Shown here piece by piece: positions 54,329 through 63,107 of a DNA stretch of 64,000 bases. The position numbers and the translations under genes are program-made. The notes under the pieces were generated by a model that ran no database searches, was not told where the DNA came from, and saw only the letters and a list, made by a program, of their open reading frames with translations. The stretch is taken from positions 434,001-498,000 of the forward strand of contig NAJO01000024.1 in assembly GCA_002077065.1 (NCBI GenBank). Direction: 5' to 3'. The stretch's first letter is position 1. Each line of letters starts with the position of its first letter. Origin of the DNA: Cryoendolithus antarcticus. Lineage: Eukaryota; Ascomycota; Dothideomycetes; Cladosporiales; Cladosporiaceae.

Positions 54329-54344
54329 CGCTGTGCTAGCACAA
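54329..54344 (+). repeat. 3' palindromic element shared by the two microprotein genes (copy B)
   Basis: Directly after the stop codon of B, CGCTGTGCTAGCACAA contains the perfect 12-nt palindrome TGTGCTAGCACA. The same 16 nt follows the stop codon of A on the minus strand (53372-53357). Confidence 0.85.
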
Positions 54345-54519
54345 TGCGAAAAGTCATGAGGATGTCAGGGCCAGGGTGAAGCCGTTACCAAGAATGTATC
54401 AATATCATCATAGCGAAATTGTCTAAGCATCATTTCTACCCAGCTCGGCAAAGTGTGTGGCAGTCAATGAAACGAAGGTCCCGTCAAACCCACTGTCGTT
54501 CTCTGGAGTGCGCATAACA

Positions 54520-56304
54520 TTACGAAGCAAATGTTCGTGACTCCGACCTTGCTGCCAGACGTGCCTTTGCAGCTGCAATACGATCAGCGCTGACTTCTCT
54601 GCCCTTCCTGTCGCGAAGACCGCCATCTGCCGTCACGTCGATGTGGCGGGGGACCACTATAATCTCCTTGCCGGGAAGCTGCAGAGGGACTGCAGTCTTT
54701 GGATTGATGTTCTCTTTGTAATCGATGGTACATCGAAGTAGCCGGTCTGTGTGCCCTGACTTGGGTCGTGTTGGTGATGCGGGCTGGCCAAGGACTACGT
54801 CAGACTGGAATGGACTCGACATTGGCGGCTCAGGCAGATCATTCTGCTCATGCTTCGGTGGCGAAGGCGGCCTGTCAGCTGGTGCTGCTGCTGAACCGTC
54901 GTGGTTCGAGGAGACTTGCAATAGCGGACCGTTGCTTCTTGCAGGTGCATGGCTAGGCGACAGGGAGTCTCGACGATCTGCCGTTTCTTTTGAGGTCGTC
55001 GTCTCTACGACATGACTGTGCTTGCTGATTTGAACATGCGGGAGTGCCGGTAGACTTCTCTGCGCTGCGCTAAGATTGGCACGCTCTGCAACGTTCGTCA
55101 CATTGACAGACGGTGCCACATTAGTGCCAGAAGTGACAGCGCGACCCGTGGTACGACTGTTGTCCAGCCGATGAGCATTGTGCGCCACCACTGGACTGCT
55201 AGACACCAGCTGATTTGTCCAGATGTCAGTAGGAAGATTGCCAGCCCTGTGGCGCGTGCGATTAGGCCGCGAGGACTTTGTGTCAGGCTTAGCTGCCGGC
55301 GCTCCGACAATACTTGAAACGTATGCTTCAAGATCTGCTGGTGGTGCACTGGTCTGTATTGGAGCCTCTAGCTCAGTCGCCCTGGTTGCCCGTGCAATAA
55401 CCGCAGGCTTCTCTGTGTCGTGTGTTGCGACCGCAGCCGGTACCACATCAATCTTGAGCTGTACCTGGAGTGCTTTGAGCTGCGCCTCGAGCTCTGCTGC
55501 TCGCTTCTGCAACTTATCCACCTTCTTCTTCTCTTGGCGTAGCTCGTCGGCTAACTCGGTGCATTGTTGATCCTTCTCACGCGCAAAGCTCTTTGCGGCT
55601 CTCTGCTTTGTGACGAGCTTCTTCACCTCGCGCGTTGTGTTCGCACGGTAAATATCGTACTCTCGCTTCCAATAGATACCGGACTCGGATGTGGGCTCAT
55701 CCATGTCAACACTTGCGTTGCCATCTACGCTGGCTGTGTCCGTCGCCTGCGTTTCGAAGGTGCGCTTTGCTGATTCATCACGCACTCTGTGCAGCTCCTC
55801 TGTGAGCTTGCTGCGCCCTCCTTCACGAGCTCCACGAGCAATTCCGTCATCATCGTGTAATTCTGCACTAGCCACCCACGGACTTGGGAACTTGCCGGGG
55901 AAGTCATCTGGGAGACCGGACTTGCCGCCTTGGCTCGCCCTCTTCGCACCCTCGTCGTTCACGTGATCGCCAAAGGTGACTGTCTTGCGTCGCGCGTTCG
56001 CTGTGCCTGGCGTCATGAGGATTCCCTTAGTAGGAGAAGCCATAGGGTCCGGCAAAGCAGCGGCTTGCTTGGTAGCGAAAGTGATGGCATCGCTCGCACT
56101 CTTTGGTCGCGTCATGTGCGGTCGAGGCGCCCTGCCTGCAGTCGGTATAGGACGCTGTCGGTCTCGTTCGTTGTGGGAGTGTCGCCGCGCCTTCGGCTGA
56201 GCTGTCTGTGGCGTGCCGAAGATGGCATGCTTGAACGCGCGTACGGCGAATACTGGCGCTGGCGTATCAGGCGCGTCAACGAATGTCGCTTCTGCTTCTG
56301 CCAT
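54520..56304 (-). CDS. Cut12-like spindle pole body protein
   Basis: This single-exon protein has 594 aa. It has the conserved SPTKGILMTPGTANARRKTV, then TFGDHVNDEG block near residues 90-115. A second conserved block, ESGIYWKREYDIYRANTTRE with KKLVTKQRAAKSFAREKD, leads into a coiled coil (about 215-285). These are the two parts of the fungal Cut12 family, which sits at the spindle pole body and promotes mitotic entry through Polo kinase in fission yeast. The C-terminal half is disordered, rich in Ser/Pro/Thr, ending with DRKGREVSADRIAAAKARLA. Divergent from GCN2. Confidence 0.82.
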   Translation of the reverse strand: MAEAEATFVDAPDTPAPVFAVRAFKHAIFGTPQTAQPKARRHSHNERDRQRPIPTAGRAPRPHMTRPKSASDAITFATKQAAALPDPMASPTKGILMTPGTANARRKTVTFGDHVNDEGAKRASQGGKSGLPDDFPGKFPSPWVASAELHDDDGIARGAREGGRSKLTEELHRVRDESAKRTFETQATDTASVDGNASVDMDEPTSESGIYWKREYDIYRANTTREVKKLVTKQRAAKSFAREKDQQCTELADELRQEKKKVDKLQKRAAELEAQLKALQVQLKIDVVPAAVATHDTEKPAVIARATRATELEAPIQTSAPPADLEAYVSSIVGAPAAKPDTKSSRPNRTRHRAGNLPTDIWTNQLVSSSPVVAHNAHRLDNSRTTGRAVTSGTNVAPSVNVTNVAERANLSAAQRSLPALPHVQISKHSHVVETTTSKETADRRDSLSPSHAPARSNGPLLQVSSNHDGSAAAPADRPPSPPKHEQNDLPEPPMSSPFQSDVVLGQPASPTRPKSGHTDRLLRCTIDYKENINPKTAVPLQLPGKEIIVVPRHIDVTADGGLRDRKGREVSADRIAAAKARLAARSESRTFAS

Positions 56305-57163
56305 ACCAGTCAGTGCTCTGTCGACTTTACTGTGAACGACCCGCGTTGTTTACCTCCTGCGCCCTCAGGCGCCTTCGCACCCGCTAACCAATGGAGCATG
56401 ACTTTGACAAGTACGTGCTGTCACCTGAATGCGATCCCCAGTACTGCCAGCTGCACTATACTTGACGAATGATGCCGTTGCTAAGGTGTTCAATTGATGT
56501 AAACACCAATCGCGTCAGTGAACTCTACCCCACGTCAGACGTTAGTGACAAAAGAAGCCGACCACCCAAGAAATCCATGCAAGTGGTACTGCTAGTGTAT
56601 ATAACTCTGCGATAACGAATCGCTGTTAGCATTACCTAGGAGACTTTCTGAAGATGACAGCATACTCTCTCCGATAGTGTACATATCGATGCACTATTCC
56701 AGCGCTGCATGAAGTAGCACTCCCCATCATAGCGGGTCGCTGAGCGGTTCGCTTCTTCTGTCACTCGCGTGGGCGTCTGGGGCACGCACGGAACGGTCAT
56801 ATCGCAAAGCATTCGGAATGAATTTCAATAATTACTATTGGACCCAACTTCTGCACTGTCCTCGATGAATAGCGAAGCTGTCATGTCGTCACGGTGAAGG
56901 CTGCGGCTTCGGCTGGAGTCACGTCGCCACCTCTGGCGACCAACCTTGGTATCTCTCCCAAAAATCTGAACGCTCCTGCGGTGCTGTGAGTGCACCTGCA
57001 ACAGGCAATATTTCACTCATGTCGGGGAGAGAAGCCGTACCGATTGCAGCTAATTTCGCTTTCGACTTGGAACTCTCATAGGCACGGGAGTAAGGTGAGT
57101 CACTTTCCTGGGTGCACTTGTAATACCATTGGCAACATCTCAGACATCTGGAACAGCAAAGGC
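56305..57163. promoter_or_regulatory. Divergent region Cut12 / GCN2, with GCN2 leader features
   Basis: The 859 bp holds both promoters. In the GCN2 leader, an upstream ORF of 20 codons runs 57019-57081 (ATG TCG ... TCA TAG). A possible 5'-UTR intron is 57095-57143 (donor GTGAGT, acceptor CTCAG). TGAGTCA at 57096-57102 is a perfect Gcn4/CPC1 (AP-1) consensus but overlaps that donor, so it may be chance. Confidence 0.4.
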
Positions 57164-60100
57164 ATGGCCCCGAAGTCATCGTGGAACGCAAGATCTGCAC
57201 CTACAAATGCCTCCAAGCAGCCGCCTGCGCAGCATGCGGACGAGGTGCAGGTCGAGGAGATCGAGGTACTCCAGGCTATCTACATGGAGAATTTCCGGGA
57301 CCTTGAGGTAAAGACCGCATGGAACAAGACAGCAGAACGACGATTTACGCTCGTCTTACAAGCTTCAAATAATGCCGAAGTCTTTGTGACGATGTTTGTT
57401 ACATTGTCCGCTACCTATCCAAAGTCTCCACCGACGCTCGCGATCGATGATCTAGGTGCCTTTCACGAGCGGACAAAGACGCGTATCAACAATGTAATCG
57501 CGAAACGTCCGCTACAATTAGTTGGCGACGTGATGATCTACGTTATCGCGTCAGAAATTCAGGAAGCACTCGATGATGCGGTACAGGCTAGGGTTGAGGG
57601 CACTTTGCCTAGTCTAGACGAGGAACGTGCAAGTGCGGAGGAAGTGGCCAACGCGCTCGCTAAACAAGCAGTAGACGACGAGACGCGCCGCGCTCTGGAA
57701 GCTCAAGAGGATGAGGATCGTGTGCTAAGACAGATGGTCGACGAGGAGCTTTATCGTCGTCAGAAACGACAAGCCGCGAGATCGACGATCAACGAAGATG
57801 ATCACGCAGTTGACACTACCGAGGAGACTATACGTTTCGATCAGCCTGCATCCATCACTGTAGAATCCGAAACTCTGCATTTCTCTTCGGTAACGATCGT
57901 ATGGCAGCAGAACGACGATCAATGGCTTGGGAAGCCATTGTTATCAGCAAAGAACTCACGTGTCCCACTTGTGGCGATCAATCGATTCAGCCTGCCGCGT
58001 CAATCACGCGAAGAACTCGGCAACCTAGAGCGGATCCTAGTCCTTGCGCGAGCTGTGAAAGGCGATAACATAGCCTGTCTATATGCCTTCCGTATCGACA
58101 AATTTGACGTCTATGCGGAGCTCACATTATGCGCACAACAGATCAACGGTGGCACACTGCGCGACTCGTTGATGCTTCATGGAACACTTGACTTAGAGGT
58201 CGCAAGGCGTTTTACTCTACATCTCCTCGAGGCTATTGACACATGTCACCGTACCGGTGTGGCTCATGGCAGCATAAGCACTGCAACCATTATCGTGAGC
58301 ACGACCGCGCCCCCGACACCGGTTTTGATGAATACTGCATATGGAAGCAGTCTGTCAGACGGAAACGCACATGCTCCACGGTCGCTGGCCTGGCATCCAC
58401 CGGAGGGCTTCCATTCCGTTACAGATCTCAAATCACGAAAAACTGATATCTGGATGCTCGGTATTGTTGTGCTGCAGATGTTCTTGGGGCCCGATATCAT
58501 CGAAACCTACACACCGTCAAGTATTTGGAGCAAAGCATCGCTAGGCAGCGTCTTCATGGACTTCGCTCGACGCCTGCTAACCCATGACTTCCGGAAGCGC
58601 CCGTCACCATTTGATTTGTTGCCTGCAGAGTTCCTCCGAACAAGTGCTACGGCGATCGAACAACATGAGCCGGTCGACGGCACCACCTATGCCTCATCAG
58701 TCGCTGGCGCCAAGAGTCCAGCCAGACGGCGTTCAAGGCACAACTCCAGCAATGTGCTTGAGCCTGTCTCACGATATGCTGCTGACTTCACGGAGCTGGG
58801 ACGTTTGGGTAAGGGAGGGTTTGGTGAAGTTGTGAAGGCTCGTAACAAATTGGACGGCTCGGTGTACGCCATCAAGAAGATCAGCCAGGCACCACAGCTT
58901 GATCACATTCTGTCTGAGGTCATGCTACTGAACCGTCTGAATCACCCATACGTGGTAAGATACTACTCGACTTGGGTGGAGGAGAATGTGCACACGAAGC
59001 ATGAGGAAGCCACCAGCACTACGGATGAGACGGTCACTGAAGATCGGAACACAGATACAGGGGAAGATGCTCCCTCCCATAGTCCACGCTACGACTTTGG
59101 ATATCAAAGTGCAAGCGGTCTGGACTTTGTGTCGTCGAGTGGTTATCCCCAGATAGAGTTCGGGGATGACAGCGGATCCGAAAGTGACGATTCGGCATCG
59201 CAGCCAGCCTTGCCTGCAGACGCGTCCCAAGAAGTCGACGACATCTTTGAAGCCCGTGAGAGCTCGCCCTCACCAGAGCTTGCTCAGTCGAGGACACCTG
59301 GCACCCCAACACGCAAGATCCTATCAACGCTCTACATTCAGATGGAATATTGCGAGCGAAGGACTCTTCGTGACTACATCCTTCGAGTCATAAGCGAAGA
59401 AGATGCGTGGCGTTTCATCCGCCAAATTACCGAAGGACTGGCGCATGTACACGGTCACGGCATCATCCATCGAGATCTGAAGCCCGACAACATCTTCGTC
59501 GATGCACTTGGAAATCCCAAGATTGGAGACTTTGGACTTGCCACCACAAGTCAGTATCTTGCACTGGACAGTACCACTTCCGTGAACGGCAGCGTCAACG
59601 GTGATATGACTAGAAGCGTCGGGACTGCCCTTTATGTCGCGCCCGAACTACGATCAGGGTCTGGAGGCTCCTACACTGACAAAGTGGATATGTACAGTCT
59701 CGGGATCATGTTCTACGAGATGTGTGAGCCGTTTGCGACGGCCATGGAACGCATTTGCGCTCTGCAGCTGATTCGAGAGAAGGGAGCATCGTTACCGGCG
59801 CAGTATCAGGCAAGTGCACCAAAGGCAGCGCAAGGCAGATTGATCGAATGCTTGATCTCACATAAGCCAAGTGAGCGGCCGAGCAGCACTGAACTACTCC
59901 GGAGCAATGTTCTACCTCTGAAGATTGAGGATGAGACCATCCGCCAGGCGCTCGATTCGCTAGGCGACGCCCGATCACCATACCATCAAAAGATGATGTC
60001 AGCACTGTTCTCACATGATGAGGCCAGCAACAATCGTGTGAAGGCACTGGCATGGGACGCTAAGCATCAGAACACCATTGAGAAAGCGGACTATGTTCGC

Positions 60101-61852
60101 GCTCGAGCTGTCGCCAAACGCGCACTCGAGACAATTTTCCGACGGCATGGTGCTGAGGAGGTTCAGCGGGAGAGCGTGTTCCCAAGATCAAACTATCACG
60201 ATGACCTGCGAGTAGTCCAACTACTTGATGCTTCAGGTAACCTGGTCCAACTTCCCTACGACCTCACGCTGCCCTTCGCCCGCCAACTCGCTCATGCTGA
60301 CTTCCCGTTGTATCGTGCATTCACTTTTGGTAGAGTGTATCGAGATGCCTTTACCGGCGGCCCACCGAGAGTCAGCGAAGAAGTGGACTTCGACATCGTC
60401 TCCACGGCACGAGATGGTGAGCAGGCATTGGAGGACGCTGAAGTGCTGAAGGTCCTCGACGAGATCACTTCACAGTTGCCGACTATTGCGACCAATGGCA
60501 CTGTATCGCTCCAGATCAACCATGCCAAACTTCTAGACGCTATCATGGAACACTGTAAGGTCCCCACCGCGCAATATCTCCCTGTGAAGCAGTGTATCAG
60601 CAAGCTTGGTTACCAAGCCTTCACCTGGGAGAAGATCAGATCCGAGCTTCGATCACCTCCTTTGGGACTGTCTATGGCAGTCGTGGAGGATCTGCAACAG
60701 TTCGACATCCGCATTTTACCGGGAAAGGCTTCTGGGAAGCTGCTCGAGCTTACATCGGAGTCTAGCTCTCGTGTCACGGACGAGATCAGCAGCGGGTTGA
60801 AGCAACTTGAGGCTGTCATACAGTACGCTCGTCACATGAGCATCAAGACTACCATCTACCTCGCACCTCTCGCGAGCTACAATGCCAAGTACTACGACAA
60901 TGGTATCATGGTGCAATTGGTGCATGATCGCAAGTCCGGCAGAGATGTTATCGCTGCCGGCGGAAGATATGATAGTTTGATCCGAGCACACTGCACCGCA
61001 GCCTCGCACCGCAGCCCTCAAGGTGCTGTCGGTATCTCTATCGGCCTCGATCGCCTCGTGGCGAACATCGCCAAGAACTCAAAGAGCGGAAACAGTGCTG
61101 CGTTTGTCAAGTCTAGAGCCCGAGCGCAACCGCTCGCGAAACGTTGCACAGCAGTTCTTGTTGCTAGTGGCTCAGAGGCTGTCCGTATCGCCGCGCTGAA
61201 GATCTTGTCAACGGTATGGGCCAGCGACATCAGCGCCGAGCTTGCAGATGACTCCATCCAGAACCTGGACGAAGATCAATACACCTACGTGATCACTCTG
61301 CGGCATGAAGCCTCCACCACGGTCCGATTTCGCAGTACTTCCGATGATGCCGAGGAACTGGATGTCCCCACCCATTCACTGGTATCGCACATCCAACAAG
61401 ATCTCCGCGACCGCGAAGGAGCCAAATCACGGATCATCCCCAGCCTTCCCCGGCAAGTTAGCCACCAAGATCCTGAACGCAAGACTGGCAACGTACATGT
61501 CCTGCTCGCTCAACACCGTAGTAAGAAGTCGAACAAGTACCACATTGTCAATGCTGCGGAGCAACGCTGGGCTGAGAAGCTGGACAGCTGGAAGGAAGCA
61601 CCAATCTTGGCTGTGGAGACTCGGGACGACGTGCTGGATCTGATCCGGGATACGAGACTCAGTGATGCCGAAAGCTGGCGCAAGGCTGTACAAGCTGTAA
61701 CACTGAACGAGCGGCAGTATTTGCAGCAGGTGCAGGAAATCCTGGCCAGTTGGAGGAAGAAGTGGAGCGAGGACGAGGATGGCGCAAGTAGAGAGGCTTG
61801 TGTTTTCAACTTCAGGAGCGGCGCCTGTGTGTACTACGATCTTGGGTCCTGA
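57164..61852 (+). CDS. GCN2: eIF2alpha kinase GCN2 (CPC3)
   Basis: This single-exon protein has 1562 aa. Domains in order: RWD (about 28-140, VEEIEVLQAIYMENF), which binds Gcn1; a charged linker; a pseudokinase (about 260-510); the active kinase (about 541-930) with GKGGFGEVVKARN, YAIKKI, a long insert, IIHRDLKPDNIF, GDFGLATTS and the activation loop MTRSVGTALYVAPE; a HisRS-like domain (about 945-1310) with RPRLR-free FDIVS and GGRYDSLI motifs; and the C-terminal dimer/ribosome region. It senses uncharged tRNA and stalled ribosomes and phosphorylates eIF2alpha. The ATG at 57164 fits the family; the frame is open further upstream. Confidence 0.95.
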   Translation: MAPKSSWNARSAPTNASKQPPAQHADEVQVEEIEVLQAIYMENFRDLEVKTAWNKTAERRFTLVLQASNNAEVFVTMFVTLSATYPKSPPTLAIDDLGAFHERTKTRINNVIAKRPLQLVGDVMIYVIASEIQEALDDAVQARVEGTLPSLDEERASAEEVANALAKQAVDDETRRALEAQEDEDRVLRQMVDEELYRRQKRQAARSTINEDDHAVDTTEETIRFDQPASITVESETLHFSSVTIVWQQNDDQWLGKPLLSAKNSRVPLVAINRFSLPRQSREELGNLERILVLARAVKGDNIACLYAFRIDKFDVYAELTLCAQQINGGTLRDSLMLHGTLDLEVARRFTLHLLEAIDTCHRTGVAHGSISTATIIVSTTAPPTPVLMNTAYGSSLSDGNAHAPRSLAWHPPEGFHSVTDLKSRKTDIWMLGIVVLQMFLGPDIIETYTPSSIWSKASLGSVFMDFARRLLTHDFRKRPSPFDLLPAEFLRTSATAIEQHEPVDGTTYASSVAGAKSPARRRSRHNSSNVLEPVSRYAADFTELGRLGKGGFGEVVKARNKLDGSVYAIKKISQAPQLDHILSEVMLLNRLNHPYVVRYYSTWVEENVHTKHEEATSTTDETVTEDRNTDTGEDAPSHSPRYDFGYQSASGLDFVSSSGYPQIEFGDDSGSESDDSASQPALPADASQEVDDIFEARESSPSPELAQSRTPGTPTRKILSTLYIQMEYCERRTLRDYILRVISEEDAWRFIRQITEGLAHVHGHGIIHRDLKPDNIFVDALGNPKIGDFGLATTSQYLALDSTTSVNGSVNGDMTRSVGTALYVAPELRSGSGGSYTDKVDMYSLGIMFYEMCEPFATAMERICALQLIREKGASLPAQYQASAPKAAQGRLIECLISHKPSERPSSTELLRSNVLPLKIEDETIRQALDSLGDARSPYHQKMMSALFSHDEASNNRVKALAWDAKHQNTIEKADYVRARAVAKRALETIFRRHGAEEVQRESVFPRSNYHDDLRVVQLLDASGNLVQLPYDLTLPFARQLAHADFPLYRAFTFGRVYRDAFTGGPPRVSEEVDFDIVSTARDGEQALEDAEVLKVLDEITSQLPTIATNGTVSLQINHAKLLDAIMEHCKVPTAQYLPVKQCISKLGYQAFTWEKIRSELRSPPLGLSMAVVEDLQQFDIRILPGKASGKLLELTSESSSRVTDEISSGLKQLEAVIQYARHMSIKTTIYLAPLASYNAKYYDNGIMVQLVHDRKSGRDVIAAGGRYDSLIRAHCTAASHRSPQGAVGISIGLDRLVANIAKNSKSGNSAAFVKSRARAQPLAKRCTAVLVASGSEAVRIAALKILSTVWASDISAELADDSIQNLDEDQYTYVITLRHEASTTVRFRSTSDDAEELDVPTHSLVSHIQQDLRDREGAKSRIIPSLPRQVSHQDPERKTGNVHVLLAQHRSKKSNKYHIVNAAEQRWAEKLDSWKEAPILAVETRDDVLDLIRDTRLSDAESWRKAVQAVTLNERQYLQQVQEILASWRKKWSEDEDGASREACVFNFRSGACVYYDLGS

Positions 61853-62356
61853 GGCGGCAAGTACCAGGATATGACTGCGGTAATGATGGAATGAGATCAC
61901 GACTGCTACAGATAGAGAATTATAATGTCGATATCAGACGATGGCGGAAGCATGCAGCCGGGTTGGGTCGTACCAGATTCGAGCTCAAATAGAATGTTGC
62001 ACTGTACTGCGTTGCACAAATCGAGCAATCATCGCACGAACAACACAGATGTAACGGACGATTCTGGCCACAGTATTGACAATGCCTTCATAATAGACGC
62101 AGTGGCATGTCGTGTCTATATTCCTCTGCTATTCAATTCATTCTGCAATCATTGACCAGCACTGTTGTTTGTCGTTAAGCTCTACAGTAGACTTCACCTC
62201 GCCATACCGAGGCGGTGAACGTCGGATCTCAACCAGATCATGATACATTATCGACCCTCAGTCAAATCATCATCACCATCTCGTTTGCTCTGCAAACTAC
62301 CTTCAATCGACTCCTGCAAACTGCTACCTGGACATCAATCAGCCCTAAGAACAACA
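61853..62356. other. Intergenic between GCN2 and the F-box/2EXR-like gene
   Basis: The 504 bp between tandem + genes holds no recognised feature. It includes the GCN2 3' UTR and the next promoter. Confidence 0.35.
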
Positions 62357-63082
62357 ATGTCCCTTCTCGTCCTCCCACCTGAGATCCGCCTCCAAATCTA
62401 CGCCCTTCTCCCAGAGTTCCGCTCAAGCCCACATGCCAGCATTCGAGTGACCTCCAGCAGCACCCAAATTCCAGCATTATGCCGCACTTCCCGTCTTCTC
62501 CGCCAAGAGACGCTCCCTCTCTACGCCCAAAGCGCGACTTTCGCGATTGAGCTTACTGCTGGGCTCGACCCGCAACGTCTCGTTAGTCAAGAGCTGCGCG
62601 GCTGGCTGAACGCACTCGGACCGTACGGACTAGCCAGACTGAGCAGATTGAATTTCAGTCGGCACTGGGAGCTGTCGAGGCCGTCGAGAGGGCAGCACCA
62701 TGTGGGCTTTTACGTCTTCCTCATTCGAGATCTCACTGGATTGGGAGCCCAGGCGTCGAGGCGATGGCAGATGAATGTGGGAACTTATCCTATCGTTAAG
62801 GACTTGAGTGGAATGAGGTTACAGTCTGTGCAATTACTGGAGAGGAGTGTGATTGCTCGGCTGCAGCGTGAAGACGCTCTGGCTGACGCGAGTAGGGATC
62901 CCAAAGTCACGATAGAGGCACATGGGCAACAGGACTTCACGCGAGCGGACTTTGAGTATGTGATTGCTGCCATGGACGTCATTGCACGGCATCCTTTCTC
63001 TACGTTCGAACCGCAGGAGGAGGCAAAGCAGAGGCAGCTTGTGGCATTTGAGAAGATGCGGGAGGAGCTTGCAGCGCTATAA
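62357..63082 (+). CDS. F-box/2EXR-like small protein, hypothetical
   Basis: This single-exon protein has 241 aa. The start MSLLVLPPEIRLQIYALLP is the typical opening of fungal 2EXR/F-box-like proteins (LPxEIRxxIY), followed by IPALCRTSRLLRQETLPLY, which matches the second helix block (CRxSRxIRxExLPLY). The C-terminal 150 residues show no known domain. Such proteins may act as substrate adaptors or have unknown roles. The ATG at 62357 places the motif at the N-terminus as usual; the frame is open upstream to 62240. It converges on the amidase with 25 bp between stop codons. Confidence 0.7.
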   Translation: MSLLVLPPEIRLQIYALLPEFRSSPHASIRVTSSSTQIPALCRTSRLLRQETLPLYAQSATFAIELTAGLDPQRLVSQELRGWLNALGPYGLARLSRLNFSRHWELSRPSRGQHHVGFYVFLIRDLTGLGAQASRRWQMNVGTYPIVKDLSGMRLQSVQLLERSVIARLQREDALADASRDPKVTIEAHGQQDFTRADFEYVIAAMDVIARHPFSTFEPQEEAKQRQLVAFEKMREELAAL

Positions 63083-63107
63083 TTCCAAGCGAGACGTTTA
63101 TCGCAAA

